Part shown: positions 51,690-61,218 of the stretch, piece after piece
Layout: each line of letters begins with the position of its first letter
Position numbering within the stretch: the first letter of the stretch is position 1
Notes under the pieces: model-generated
Told to the model about the DNA's origin: nothing
The model's database searches: none
The model's input: the letters and a program-made list of their open reading frames with translations, nothing else
Origin: Flavobacteriales bacterium 34_180_T64
Lineage (GTDB): Bacteria; Bacteroidota; Bacteroidia; Flavobacteriales; Flavobacteriaceae
Length of the DNA: 64,000 nt
Reading direction: 5' to 3'
Assembly (NCBI GenBank): GCA_002162765.1
Contig: MAAR01000009.1
Span: forward strand, 124,001-188,000
Translations under genes and position numbers: made by a program

Positions 51690-53468
51690 ATGTTTGAGTT
51701 CGAACCTGATGAATATATATTTACAAAATTCGCATTCTTTTTTAAGAAACGTAAACGAAAAAAAGAAGCAGAACTCGAGTATACAGTAAATTTAAGTGAG
51801 GTGAAATCTAGATTAACCATTTTCGCCAGAGCAATTACGGGAGAATCTATTGAGATATTTGAGGCTAAACGAGAAGGCGGCTATAGAAACAATAATTTCT
51901 TTTTACCATCGAAGTTTCAAGATTTTCCAACGGTTGATGAAAATGTGTCTTTCTACCTATTTAGAATTTTGTATCTATCGATACAAAAGAATTTAGGTTT
52001 GAACTGGAAAGATAATCAAGAACATGATTTAAAGGAGTCTCAAATTAAAGCCGAAGAAACATCAAATGAAGTGCTCATTCAGTTGTTTTCTCAATTTCCA
52101 ATTACTAAAATTTACTATGAAAAATTTCTTTCATTTTATGAAAGCAAAATTGACGCAAAATCTTCTGTCGATTATTCATTTATTTACGGAAAATGGATGC
52201 AAGACACTCTTAATGAGGATTCAGATAAGCAGCTAGAGAATTTTACAGATAAGGTTAAGAAAGCTAATGAAGAACAACCAAAAACCATTATAAAATCAAA
52301 AGCCGTAGAAGAAATTATTTCTGTGCAAATTGATCAAAAGCAAATGGACGATGCCGTGTTACAGCATCAATTTGAAAAGGTGGAAACCGCAGAAGAATTT
52401 GGTGGAAACTTCAGAGATATGGATGGTGATGATGACTTAGATGATCATTCCAATGCTTTAGATGAGGTCGACATGAAATTTACGGTTCGCGTTGATGATA
52501 CTGCACATTCTGTTTATCAGGCTGATTTCATTGAGAATACGACAATTTCTGAAAGCTCAGAAAGTGTTAATGCCAATGCCTATTTTGAAAGTTATGATGA
52601 ATGGGATTTTTCGACACGATCTTATAAAGAGGATTTTTGTAAAGTCTACCCAAAAACACAATTGGAATCTGATGCCTCCTATTACAAAAAAACACTGAGT
52701 GAGAATCGATCAACATTAGTTGGACTTCGAAAAATGCTCGCAACAGTAAACAATAAATATCAACAACAACGCAGACAAAGACAAGGAGAGGAGTTTGATA
52801 TCGATGCCATAACAGATTTGTTCATTGATATAAAATCTGGTCATACACCATCAGAAAAAATATATCTTTCTAAACGGAAAAAAGTAAAGGACTTGAGCAT
52901 ATTATTGCTTTTGGATATCAGCTTATCAAGTGACGGTTATGCCGCTGGTAATAGAGTGATTGATGTAGAGAAACAAGTGTCCATTCTATTCGGTGAAATT
53001 TTGGACGAGTTTAATATTGATTTTTCTATTGATTGCTTTTATTCTAAAACAAGAAATCATTCTACGTATTTAACGCTAAAAGGATTTGATGAAGACTGGA
53101 ATATTGCTAAGCATAGAGTAGGAGCAATTGAGCCTAATGGTTATACGAGAATTGGAGCTGCGTTAAGACATTCAGGAGCACTGTTAGATAAGCGAGATAC
53201 TAAAAATAAATGGGTGATTTTAATTTCTGATGGTAAGCCAAATGATTATGATAAATATGAAGGAAAATATGGTGTGAATGACGTAAAACAGGCATTAAGA
53301 GAACTAAATGAAAGACAAATAAATTCTTATGCACTAGCAATTGAAGCAAATGCAAAATATTATTTACCACAAATGTTTGGGCAAAATCACTATCAAATTC
53401 TAACGACACCAGTAGAGCTATTGCAATCGTTAGTGAAATTGTATGAAAAAATAAAACACCAATCTTAA
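51690..53468 (+). CDS. norD: NorD, VWA-domain activation protein
   Basis: A 592-residue protein with a soluble alpha-rich N-terminal half, an acidic middle (DMDGDDDLDDHSNALDE, near 250), and a C-terminal von Willebrand A domain. The MIDAS site DISLS is at 409-413 with the later YTRIGAALRHSG (Thr ligand) and ILISDGKPNDY. With NorQ it matures the NO reductase. Length and order match NorD of proteobacteria. Confidence 0.94.
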   Translation: MFEFEPDEYIFTKFAFFFKKRKRKKEAELEYTVNLSEVKSRLTIFARAITGESIEIFEAKREGGYRNNNFFLPSKFQDFPTVDENVSFYLFRILYLSIQKNLGLNWKDNQEHDLKESQIKAEETSNEVLIQLFSQFPITKIYYEKFLSFYESKIDAKSSVDYSFIYGKWMQDTLNEDSDKQLENFTDKVKKANEEQPKTIIKSKAVEEIISVQIDQKQMDDAVLQHQFEKVETAEEFGGNFRDMDGDDDLDDHSNALDEVDMKFTVRVDDTAHSVYQADFIENTTISESSESVNANAYFESYDEWDFSTRSYKEDFCKVYPKTQLESDASYYKKTLSENRSTLVGLRKMLATVNNKYQQQRRQRQGEEFDIDAITDLFIDIKSGHTPSEKIYLSKRKKVKDLSILLLLDISLSSDGYAAGNRVIDVEKQVSILFGEILDEFNIDFSIDCFYSKTRNHSTYLTLKGFDEDWNIAKHRVGAIEPNGYTRIGAALRHSGALLDKRDTKNKWVILISDGKPNDYDKYEGKYGVNDVKQALRELNERQINSYALAIEANAKYYLPQMFGQNHYQILTTPVELLQSLVKLYEKIKHQS

Positions 53469-53492
53469 TAACGCAGAACTACTCACAAACAA

Positions 53493-54074
53493 TTGAATAA
53501 AATCACAACACATTATAGAAACATATACTATCCACCTGGAGGCATTTTAATTTGGCTTATCATTTTATTAGAACTGTTTACATTTGGTATCGCTCTAATT
53601 GTAATGGTTGTATATGGTAAGCAGGAACCTGAATTATTTCATGATTCTAGATTAATGTTGAATGCCACTTATGGAATGGTAAATACTATTTTTTTACTGA
53701 CAAGTGGCTATTTCATGGCTATTTCTGTTTCAGAATTGAAAAATGAAAACAAGGAAAAATTTAAAAAATATTTAGTTTTAACTATGCTTTTTGGTATCCT
53801 GTTTTTAGGATTAAAAAGTATTGAATATTATGAAAAGATAGAGGCTGGTGTATTAATTGGTTTTAATACGTTTTTCACCTTCTATTGGATGCTGACTCTA
53901 TTTCATGTAATTCATGTAATAGTTGGATTAGTAATACTTTCATCTGTCTATCTTGGGATAAGAAAAAAAGATTCAGACACTAAACTTGAAGATGTAGAAG
54001 CAAGTGCAGCGTTTTGGCATATGTGTGATTTAATTTGGATTTTATTATTTCCTATTCTTTATTTATTTTTTTAG
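53493..54074 (+). CDS. norE: NorE, cytochrome c oxidase subunit III-like
   Basis: A 193-residue membrane protein with five helices of the COX3 fold: YYPPGGILIWLIILLELFTFG, the SGYFMAISVSELKN segment, HVIHVIVGLVIL and AAFWHMCDLIWILLFPILY. NorE is needed for full NO reductase activity in some denitrifiers. The start codon is TTG at 53493; the first in-frame ATG would remove helix 1, so TTG is preferred. Confidence 0.9.
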   Translation: MNKITTHYRNIYYPPGGILIWLIILLELFTFGIALIVMVVYGKQEPELFHDSRLMLNATYGMVNTIFLLTSGYFMAISVSELKNENKEKFKKYLVLTMLFGILFLGLKSIEYYEKIEAGVLIGFNTFFTFYWMLTLFHVIHVIVGLVILSSVYLGIRKKDSDTKLEDVEASAAFWHMCDLIWILLFPILYLFF

Positions 54075-54075
54075 T

Positions 54076-54312
54076 ATGAATAAAACGGCAACTTTAACAT
54101 GGGTTATCTTAATTGGTCTTACAGTAGCTTCTGCTGTATTTTCAATAGTGCAAAACTCGTATATAGTGCTTATTATTTTGGTCTTAGCTGTATTGAAATT
54201 TATTGGTATAGCGTTTCAATTTATGGAACTGAAAAAAGCACATGTTTTTTGGAAAATTATTGTATGTATCTTTTTATTCATTTTTCTGTCAACCATATTA
54301 ATTGTAAATTAA
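54076..54312 (+). CDS. norF: NorF-like small membrane protein (COX4 superfamily)
   Basis: A 78-residue protein with three helices: TLTWVILIGLTVASAVFSI, YIVLIILVLAVLKFIGIAFQFMELK and IVCIFLFIFLSTILIV. The KFIGIAFQFMELKKAH core is the subunit IV/NorF signature. It is one base after norE and is the last plus-strand gene of the cluster. Confidence 0.87.
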   Translation: MNKTATLTWVILIGLTVASAVFSIVQNSYIVLIILVLAVLKFIGIAFQFMELKKAHVFWKIIVCIFLFIFLSTILIVN

Positions 54313-54353
54313 ACTTAGCTCAGTCTTTATTTTTATTCTTTAGAAATCAAGTA

Positions 54354-55547
54354 TCATGGTGCCTTTGAAGGTGTTTTGTAAATATTAAATACAATGCTTA
54401 GGATCCCTATTGGCAAGAGCATGCTGGAAAGAAATAGCAAGAGGTAATAGTTTGCTATTAATCCACTTCCTGAATGAAATTTATACCCTTGAATGATGAG
54501 CAATAGTTCAGTTATAACGAAGCCTAAAATAAAAATATAGACACCTAAGTATAATCCTTTAGTATATGTTACTAATCGACTTTGAATAATAAAAGAAAGC
54601 AAAAATCCAGAAATAGCGCCCAACAGGGTTAAATGAATAAATCCAATAACCACATTTCGATGCTGGTAAATGCTTTGTGAGATTTCAGGAATAAGAGAGA
54701 GGACCTGCAAGCCCATTTTTAATCCAAAACAAACTATGGCAAAGGTGTAAACATGAACACTAAGTTTAGTATTGTGTTTTAAAACCAGATTAAGTTTTGA
54801 TACTATAAGCTTAAAAAAAAGAACAAAACTGATCAATTGCAGAATAACCCCAAATGCATTTATCCAAAATAGGGGAGAATGAGGTGCATACCAATGGATA
54901 GGTAGTGCTAAGGAAAGAAAGATAGAAAGTATTAGAGTCTTATAGAATAATCGAAATAGCTTGGAGTCTTGTATTTGCAAAAGATGGAAAAATACTGCGA
55001 TAACTGCTATTAAAAACCAGCCATTAAATTGAAAGTGTAAAAAGAACTGTATAGCAATCTGATAAAAGGCAGAAGCTGAACCTAGCAAAGCTACTGCAGG
55101 GCCTAAGCACCAGACTCCAAGTGTCGATAAAAGCATAAATACGAGTGCAGTTCTCAATAAATGACGGGTAACAATGGAGCTAGTATTATGATGTTTCCAA
55201 ACGAGATAGGCAAAATAGTAGCTACAAAAAATGTGTAAGGTAGAAAAGGAAATAGAAACAGCAGCATAACCCTGAATAGGAAAACTGATCATCATACCAA
55301 TCACGGCAAATTCAGTAAGCCAAAACAAACGGTTATAGATTTGTTTTTTGTCCTTGATAAAATAATGTACAATTAGAGTGAATAGCATTAAATACACCCA
55401 TCCCAACATAGCAACGTGGGAATGTCCATGTGTTAGAAATTTATAATTTATGGGAATAGGGTCAATTGACGTATACCGTAATGCTAAACCCATTAAGGCA
55501 GCTATTAGAAAATTGATAAGACAAACTAGTACCAGTTTCTTTGGCAT
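54354..55547 (-). CDS. Heme-copper oxidase subunit I-like membrane protein
   Basis: A 397-residue, roughly 12-helix membrane protein. FLTHGHSHVAMLGW (H40, H42, H44) resembles the low-spin heme helix of heme-copper oxidases, and FFLHFQFNGWFL and GFIHLTLLGAISG recall later histidine helices. The CuB/FeB ligand set is not complete, so I do not call it an oxidase. It could be an NO-linked heme or copper membrane protein, NnrS being one comparison. ATG 55547 is preferred over an upstream TTG. It is convergent to norF with 41 bases between and lies beyond a terminator from ric. Confidence 0.6.
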   Translation of the reverse strand: MPKKLVLVCLINFLIAALMGLALRYTSIDPIPINYKFLTHGHSHVAMLGWVYLMLFTLIVHYFIKDKKQIYNRLFWLTEFAVIGMMISFPIQGYAAVSISFSTLHIFCSYYFAYLVWKHHNTSSIVTRHLLRTALVFMLLSTLGVWCLGPAVALLGSASAFYQIAIQFFLHFQFNGWFLIAVIAVFFHLLQIQDSKLFRLFYKTLILSIFLSLALPIHWYAPHSPLFWINAFGVILQLISFVLFFKLIVSKLNLVLKHNTKLSVHVYTFAIVCFGLKMGLQVLSLIPEISQSIYQHRNVVIGFIHLTLLGAISGFLLSFIIQSRLVTYTKGLYLGVYIFILGFVITELLLIIQGYKFHSGSGLIANYYLLLFLSSMLLPIGILSIVFNIYKTPSKAP

Positions 55548-55602
55548 GGTGTTTTTAATGATAAATATAAGAGGTTTCACCAAATGATTGTACTAGAATT
55601 GA

Positions 55603-55638
55603 AAATTCCAGAAGGTTTAAGGAAACCTTCCGGAATTT
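55603..55638 (-). terminator. Terminator after ric
   Basis: AAATTCC-A-GAAGGTTT and AAACCTTC-C-GGAATTT form a 15-pair stem with one A/C mismatch and a four-base loop, about 50 bases beyond the ric stop codon. Confidence 0.75.
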
Positions 55639-55687
55639 GTTGAATCAAAAACCAGATGTTGCTATCAATCAAAAATTTGGATTGCTA

Positions 55688-56419
55688 TTAACCAAATTGC
55701 AGTTCTAGTTTTATAGATTCAGGGAATAAAATATTATTTTCTATATGAATATGTGTATGAAGATCTTTTTCAAACTCCTCTAACATAGCAAAAGTTACTT
55801 TGTAAGTGTTACAGGCATCAGCAGGAGGCGTATAGTTGTTTGTTAATTTCGCTATTTCTCTGAAGCGTACACCTTCATTATCATGTTCGTCTTTCATCAT
55901 GGCAATTGGGTTTTCAACGGTTCCAAAATTGGGCGCCTTAACTGAGCCATCTCCTAAAGTAGCATTTACCATATTTTTAATAAACGGGAATAGGATTAAT
56001 TCCTCTTTTTTCATGTGTGATGCAAGGTCGGACGAAGAACCAGTAAATAATTCGTTTATTTTATGTAATTCTGGATGTCTTTCACCATGAACACGACAGA
56101 GTTTATTTAAGAACTGTAGCAATACCGGGATTTTTTCTTCAACATAACGGTGATGCTTTTTTTCAATATAGTCGATTAGTAAATCTAAAGGCCAGGATTT
56201 ATAATCTATAGTCGGATTACTTGTATCATTTAAGACTCTATTAAGTCGATCCAATAGATCATTCGGGTTAATTCCGTTCTTATCACAAACCTCTTCAACG
56301 GTTCTATGACCTCTGCAGCAAAAATCGATACCATATTTATTAAAAACAGCAGCAGTTCTATAATCTTCTGCAACATATTCTCCTATTTGTTTCTGTGTGT
56401 TTTTTTGTAATGTTTCCAT
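55688..56419 (-). CDS. ric: Iron-sulfur cluster repair di-iron protein (Ric/YtfE/ScdA)
   Basis: A 243-residue cytosolic protein that mends Fe-S clusters and removes NO after nitrosative stress. The N-terminal DUF542 domain has KYGIDFCCRGHRTVEEVC (about 29-46) with the paired cysteines. The hemerythrin domain then supplies His and Glu ligands in YIEKKHHRYVEEKIP, HMKKEELILFPF, MKDEHDNEG and HTHIHIENNILFPE. Length matches YtfE/ScdA. A perfect palindrome lies 15 bases before its ATG, and the Rrf2 regulator gene is immediately upstream. Confidence 0.95.
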   Translation of the reverse strand: METLQKNTQKQIGEYVAEDYRTAAVFNKYGIDFCCRGHRTVEEVCDKNGINPNDLLDRLNRVLNDTSNPTIDYKSWPLDLLIDYIEKKHHRYVEEKIPVLLQFLNKLCRVHGERHPELHKINELFTGSSSDLASHMKKEELILFPFIKNMVNATLGDGSVKAPNFGTVENPIAMMKDEHDNEGVRFREIAKLTNNYTPPADACNTYKVTFAMLEEFEKDLHTHIHIENNILFPESIKLELQFG

Positions 56420-56433
56420 ATTGATTTTATTTC

Positions 56434-56447
56434 GGATAAATTTATCC
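56434..56447. promoter_or_regulatory. Candidate Rrf2 operator before ric
   Basis: GGATAAATTTATCC is a perfect 14-base palindrome 15 bases upstream of the ric ATG. Read on the minus strand it contains TAAATTTA, a 7-of-8 match to the -7 element, so binding would block a ric promoter. Confidence 0.6.
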
Positions 56448-56466
56448 TATATATAATTAAATTTTT

Positions 56467-56901
56467 TTACATTTTTAAAAATGAAGCGCCAGACTTAATG
56501 TTTTGCGCCAATTCTTCCAAAGTAGTATTTTCTAACATATCGCGTAATTCATCTTTTACTATTTTGAATTTATGATGAACAGGACAAGGATGAATTTCAT
56601 CACAAGTATGTAGTCCTAAACCACAGTTACTGTAAATCTTGTCACCATCAATTGCATTTACGATTTGAGACAGTTTTACAGTGGCAATTTCATTTTTATT
56701 TATTTCAAAACCACCATGTGCACCTTTAACAGAGTTGATGACACCATTTTTTACAAGTGCTTGTAATATTTTTGCTGTGAATGCTTCTGGTGAAGCAATT
56801 TCTTTAGCTATCGCTTTAGGACTAACTCTCTTACCTTCAGCAGAGTTAATAGCAATAAAAATAGAAGCTTTAATGCCATATTCACAGGCTTTAGAAAACA
56901 T
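56467..56901 (-). CDS. Rrf2-family Fe-S transcriptional regulator, NsrR-like
   Basis: A 144-residue winged-helix regulator. SPKAIAKEIASPEAFTAKILQALVKNGV is the recognition region, split around residues 27-54, and SVKGAHGGFEI is the wing. Three cysteines, C93, C100 and C106 (SNCGLGLHTCDEIHPC), are placed as the cluster ligands of IscR and NsrR. Its place beside ric and nor favours NO sensing through an Fe-S cluster. A palindrome overlapping its own promoter implies autorepression. Confidence 0.9.
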   Translation of the reverse strand: MFSKACEYGIKASIFIAINSAEGKRVSPKAIAKEIASPEAFTAKILQALVKNGVINSVKGAHGGFEINKNEIATVKLSQIVNAIDGDKIYSNCGLGLHTCDEIHPCPVHHKFKIVKDELRDMLENTTLEELAQNIKSGASFLKM

Positions 56902-56922
56902 ATTTTGAAATATTTAGTTATG

Positions 56923-56954
56923 CAAATATATAATTAATATTTAATAAGGACAAA
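56923..56954 (-). promoter_or_regulatory. Promoter of the Rrf2 gene
   Basis: On the minus strand, TTTG (56954-56951), a 20-base spacer and TATATTTG (56930-56923) form a full Bacteroidota -33/-7 promoter. The ATG follows about 22 bases later. Confidence 0.75.
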
Positions 56955-56962
56955 TTTATCCT
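56947..56962. promoter_or_regulatory. Candidate Rrf2 autoregulatory operator
   Basis: AGGACAAATTTATCCT is palindromic at all but one pair, and symmetry continues outward so that 12 of 14 pairs match over 28 bases (56941-56968). The -33 TTTG of the Rrf2 promoter lies inside it. Confidence 0.65.
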
Positions 56963-57004
56963 AATTAAATGTACATTAAAAATTTAGAGAAGGATACCCT
57001 GTTT

Positions 57005-59125
57005 TTATTCGATTAATATATCTAAGATTTTTATGGCAGCATCGCTTATTTTTGTTCCGGGTCCAAATACAGCAACTGCCCCAGAATCAAATAAATATTG
57101 ATAATCTTGTTTAGGGATGACACCGCCAACAATTACCATAATATCTTCACGACCATATTCTTTAAGAGCTTCAATTACTTGAGGCACGAGGGTTTTATGG
57201 CCAGCGGCTAAAGAAGAAACACCTAGAATATGAACATCATTTTCAACAGCTTGTTTTGCAGCTTCTTGTGGTGTTTGAAATAAAGGACCTATATCAACAT
57301 CAAAACCTACATCGGCATATCCTGTGGCAACTACTTTTGCGCCACGATCGTGTCCGTCTTGTCCCATTTTAGCAATCATAATACGAGGTCTTCGACCATC
57401 CTGATCTGCAAATTTATCTGCAAGTTCTTTAGCTTTTTTAAATGATTCGTCGTCTTTTATTTCTTTACTATACACACCTGAAAAAGATTTAATTTGTGCT
57501 TTGTATCGTCCAAACTCCGTTTCTAAAGCATCACTAATTTCACCTAGTGTAGCACGTTCGCGAGCGGCTTCAACTGCTAAAGCTAATAAATTTCCTTGTC
57601 CTGAACGAGCAGCATCCGTTAATTTAGATAATATCTCATTTACTTTTGAAGAATTCCTGTGTTTTTTTATCGCATTAAGGCTTTCAATTTGGGAATTTCT
57701 AACGGTTTGATTATCGACTTCAAGAGTTTGAATAGGGTCTTCTTCTTTGAGTCTGTATTTATTTACACCGACGATAATATCTTGACCAGAATCAATTCTT
57801 GCTTGTTTACGTGCAGCTGCCTCTTCAATTCTTATTTTTGGAATACCGGCTTCGATAGCCTTTGTCATTCCTCCAAGTTCTTCGACTTCTTCAATTAATC
57901 CCCATGCTTCTTGAGCGATGTCATTAGTCAGTTTTTCAACATAATAACTTCCAGCCCAAGGGTCAACAGTTTTGCTTATTTTTGTTTCTTCTTGAAGATA
58001 TATTTGTGTGTTTCTTGCAATACGGGCAGAAAAATCGGTCGGTAATGCTATGGCTTCATCTAAAGCATTTGTGTGTAAACTTTGAGTGCCTCCAAAAGCT
58101 GCAGCCGAAGCTTCAATACAAGTACGAGCTACATTATTAAAAGGATCTTGTTCAGTAAGACTCCATCCAGACGTTTGACAATGTGTTCGTAATGCAAGTG
58201 ATTTTTCATTCTTAGGATTAAATTGTTTCACCATTTTGGCCCAAAGCATTCTTGCCGCACGCAACTTTGCAATTTCCATAAAATGATTCATACCTATTGC
58301 CCAGAAAAATGATAAACGTGGTGCGAAGGTGTCGATATCCATTCCTGCATCTAAACCTTTTCTTATATATTCTAATCCGTCCGCAAGCGTATACGCTAAT
58401 TCAATGTCACAGGTGGCACCAGCTTCTTGCATATGATATCCTGAAATGCTGATACTATTAAATTTTGGCATGTGTTTGCTCGTAAACTCAAAAATATCTG
58501 AAATAATTTTCATGGATGGTGTAGGAGGGTAGATGTACGTATTTCGCACCATAAATTCTTTCAGAATATCATTTTGAATTGTTCCTGCGAGTTGCTCTGG
58601 TGCAACACCTTGTTCTTCAGCAGCGACAATATAAAACGCCATGATGGGTAGTACGGCACCATTCATTGTCATGGATACACTCATTTTATCTAATGGAATC
58701 TGATTGAAGAGTATTTTCATGTCTTCAACAGAATCAATAGCTACTCCTGCTTTTCCAACGTCTCCAACAACTCGTTCATGATCAGAATCATAACCTCTAT
58801 GAGTTGCCAAATCAAAAGCTACCGATAATCCTTTTTGACCAGCCGCTAAATTTCGTCTATAAAAGGCATTGCTTTCTTCAGCGGTTGAGAATCCAGCATA
58901 TTGACGAATGGTCCACGGCCTTCGAACATACATTGTACTATAGGGTCCTCTTAGATGAGGCGCAATTCCTGCGACAAAGTTTAAATGTTCAATGTCTTTG
59001 ATGTCGTCTTTAGAATAGGCCGATTTTACACTGATGTTTTCAGCCGTTAAAAAGACACTTTTAGTATCAGAATTATGACTTTCTGTGGACGCTTTAAGTT
59101 TAATATGTTGAATGTCTTTACGCAT
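57005..59125 (-). CDS. scpA: Methylmalonyl-CoA mutase, catalytic large subunit
   Basis: A 706-residue adenosylcobalamin enzyme that interconverts methylmalonyl-CoA and succinyl-CoA. The barrel domain includes [20 protein letters not shown] (about 61-80), [20 protein letters not shown] and [16 protein letters not shown]. The C-terminal B12 domain has D590-x-H592-x-x-G595 ([13 protein letters not shown]) with the cobalt-ligand H592, and [12 protein letters not shown] after it. Together with the small subunit gene about 720 bases upstream it forms the heterodimeric type. It may also be named mutB or mcmA2. Confidence 0.97.
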   Translation of the reverse strand: MRKDIQHIKLKASTESHNSDTKSVFLTAENISVKSAYSKDDIKDIEHLNFVAGIAPHLRGPYSTMYVRRPWTIRQYAGFSTAEESNAFYRRNLAAGQKGLSVAFDLATHRGYDSDHERVVGDVGKAGVAIDSVEDMKILFNQIPLDKMSVSMTMNGAVLPIMAFYIVAAEEQGVAPEQLAGTIQNDILKEFMVRNTYIYPPTPSMKIISDIFEFTSKHMPKFNSISISGYHMQEAGATCDIELAYTLADGLEYIRKGLDAGMDIDTFAPRLSFFWAIGMNHFMEIAKLRAARMLWAKMVKQFNPKNEKSLALRTHCQTSGWSLTEQDPFNNVARTCIEASAAAFGGTQSLHTNALDEAIALPTDFSARIARNTQIYLQEETKISKTVDPWAGSYYVEKLTNDIAQEAWGLIEEVEELGGMTKAIEAGIPKIRIEEAAARKQARIDSGQDIIVGVNKYRLKEEDPIQTLEVDNQTVRNSQIESLNAIKKHRNSSKVNEILSKLTDAARSGQGNLLALAVEAARERATLGEISDALETEFGRYKAQIKSFSGVYSKEIKDDESFKKAKELADKFADQDGRRPRIMIAKMGQDGHDRGAKVVATGYADVGFDVDIGPLFQTPQEAAKQAVENDVHILGVSSLAAGHKTLVPQVIEALKEYGREDIMVIVGGVIPKQDYQYLFDSGAVAVFGPGTKISDAAIKILDILIE

Positions 59126-59133
59126 CGTTGACC

Positions 59134-59745
59134 TTATTTAAGAGGTTCTTTTTTGGTTTTTTCAGACTCTGGTGTTGAAAAATCAACATCGTGTAATTTT
59201 GCATAGTAATAATCTAAAGCGATGAACAGGGCTAAATACCTATCTTCCTTTATCGTTGCAGTTTTCGTTTTTAGTGGATCTGCAAACATTCTGACACTCA
59301 TACTATTTGCGTGTATCAAAGCATTAAAGGTTTCTTTTAAATCTTCATCAAGCATATTATCTCCAATACAGGCTAGGATTTTATGCTTGTGATTTAGATA
59401 GCTGTTTGTGTTTTGCAAATCCCAAAGAGATTCATCTTTTTGAAGTGCTTCAAAAACACGTTTCGTATGTTCTGAAACTACAGTCGTAAAATCTACTTTA
59501 TTGTTAACCGCTTCACCAATAAATCTAGAATATGATCTGTTATATAATCTTCTTTCAGAATCATAGGTATCAAAAATATCTTCTTCAAAAGAAATTAATG
59601 CTTCCTTTAGGAGTTCCGTATTTAATCCGTCACAGATTAATATATCAGTTCTATCTTGATACTTAAATTCAAGTTTTGAAACTTCGTTTTTACATCCGAA
59701 ACAGAATAATAAAATTAGAAGCAATATGTAGTTAGTAGATTTCAT
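59134..59745 (-). CDS. Lipoprotein of unknown function in the mutase operon
   Basis: A 203-residue lipoprotein starting at ATG 59745 ([14 protein letters not shown]), with lipobox FGC at about residue 18. The rest is mostly alpha-helical, with [20 protein letters not shown] and [20 protein letters not shown], and no domain I recognise. It lies eight bases before scpA and about 100 after the small mutase subunit gene, an unexpected place for an exported protein. Confidence 0.68.
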   Translation of the reverse strand: MKSTNYILLLILLFCFGCKNEVSKLEFKYQDRTDILICDGLNTELLKEALISFEEDIFDTYDSERRLYNRSYSRFIGEAVNNKVDFTTVVSEHTKRVFEALQKDESLWDLQNTNSYLNHKHKILACIGDNMLDEDLKETFNALIHANSMSVRMFADPLKTKTATIKEDRYLALFIALDYYYAKLHDVDFSTPESEKTKKEPLK

Positions 59746-59847
59746 GTGTTCATATTTATTGTTTTTCAAAGGTCACATGTTGTTCGCTATTAATCATTCC
59801 CTTGGGTGATAAAGCTTTTAACATGCTCGTTTCATAATTCAAATGTG

Positions 59848-61218
59848 TTATTCAGATTTAAGGCGTTCTTTTTCTAATGTTTCAGCCAGCCGTTTTTCAA
59901 TAATAGGCTCAATTAAAGTTTTTATCGGATTTGTTTTAATAAAGGGATAAAGTTCCAATTCATGTTTCATCTTGTCATTAGGATTTGGGTGTTTATTTGT
60001 TCCTAATAATGATATCTCACCAACATTAAACTGTTGCTGTTCTTTAGTAGCACTTTCTTTAATTTTACGTTGAATGATGCCTTCTTTAAGTTGCTTTAGA
60101 AAACCACCGTTGGCTTCGATGTTTTTAAAAAGTTCTAACGCTTTTTCTGAAAGTTGTTCCGTTAAACTTTCAATATAATAAGCGCCATCAGAAGGATTAT
60201 TTACCTTGTCAAAATAACTCTCGTGCTTTAGTACTAAGAGTTGGTTTCTGGAAATTCGTTCGCCAAATTCATTGTCTTTATGGTAAATGCCGTCATAGGC
60301 TAAGTTGCAAACTGTATTTGCACCACCGAGAATAGCACTCATACATTCTGTTGTAGTACGTAGCAAATTAGTATTATAATCGTAAAGCGTTTTATTACGT
60401 TTTGTTGGATTTACGAATACATCGCAATCTGAATTTAACTCATATTCTGAAGCTAAAGTGCTCCATAATAAACGTAAGGCTCGAAGTTTTGCAATCTCAA
60501 AGAAATAATTTGTGCCCACAGACACATTAAAAGTTATCTGTAATGATGGTTTTATATCATTTAAATTAGTGTCCTTTATATGATTGAGATATTCATTCGT
60601 ATGTGCCAAGGTATAAGCTAATTGCTGAACGATTGTTGCTCCTGCATTTTGATATAAACTCAGGTCAATGCTAATCCTATTTGTGTTATTTAAGATTGTT
60701 TCGAATTGTCTGTGATCTTCTTTAAGAGTACTATGCCAATTCCCGGTTCTAGCTAAATTTCCAATTATATCAGTAGTAATGTATATATTATTTGTTGGGA
60801 AATTTAATTTAATATGCTTCACATAATCAGCATCTAAAAACTGAATATCTAAATAAATGCGAGTAGCGGAAAGATCAATATCTTTTAACACATTCTCCAT
60901 AGCGACAGCATTTGATGGAATAATGAATTTTATACTATCCGCACCTCTTTGAATTGCATCGTGTGCCTTTTGGTTAGATAAGCGTGTGTCTGCAACAAAT
61001 ATTGTTTTGCAAATTTTCCAAGCTGTAGCTTTCGTTTTTGGTGTTTGAAAATTAGAATTTACGGCGTCAGCATGATAGAAAGGTTTTACATCAATGCCTT
61101 CATTAGTTTTCCAAATAAGTGTTTCGTTATAATCGGCGCCTTTTAAGTCGACTTGAATTTTTTGTTTCCATTGTTTAGAAGAAACTTCTGAAAACATATT
61201 GAATAAGCTTTTAGTCAT
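59848..61218 (-). CDS. mutA: Methylmalonyl-CoA mutase small (beta) subunit
   Basis: A 456-residue mutase-type barrel subunit without catalytic cobalamin motifs. MFSEVSSKQWKQKIQVDLKGADYNETLIWKTNEGIDVKPFY is typical of the beta subunit start, split over residues 8-48. LRALRLLWSTLASEY and GANTVCNLAYDGIYHKDNEFGERISRN match the subunit core. It ends after the barrel, with no B12-binding domain, so it is much shorter than the 600-plus residues of other beta subunits. ATG 61218 overlaps the divIC stop by eight bases; I reject a TTG six codons upstream. Confidence 0.9.
   Translation of the reverse strand: MTKSLFNMFSEVSSKQWKQKIQVDLKGADYNETLIWKTNEGIDVKPFYHADAVNSNFQTPKTKATAWKICKTIFVADTRLSNQKAHDAIQRGADSIKFIIPSNAVAMENVLKDIDLSATRIYLDIQFLDADYVKHIKLNFPTNNIYITTDIIGNLARTGNWHSTLKEDHRQFETILNNTNRISIDLSLYQNAGATIVQQLAYTLAHTNEYLNHIKDTNLNDIKPSLQITFNVSVGTNYFFEIAKLRALRLLWSTLASEYELNSDCDVFVNPTKRNKTLYDYNTNLLRTTTECMSAILGGANTVCNLAYDGIYHKDNEFGERISRNQLLVLKHESYFDKVNNPSDGAYYIESLTEQLSEKALELFKNIEANGGFLKQLKEGIIQRKIKESATKEQQQFNVGEISLLGTNKHPNPNDKMKHELELYPFIKTNPIKTLIEPIIEKRLAETLEKERLKSE

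Noticed and set aside
54313-54353. Bidirectional terminator between norF and the convergent gene
   Set aside because: The 41 bases are AT-rich but no stable hairpin with a T run could be drawn.
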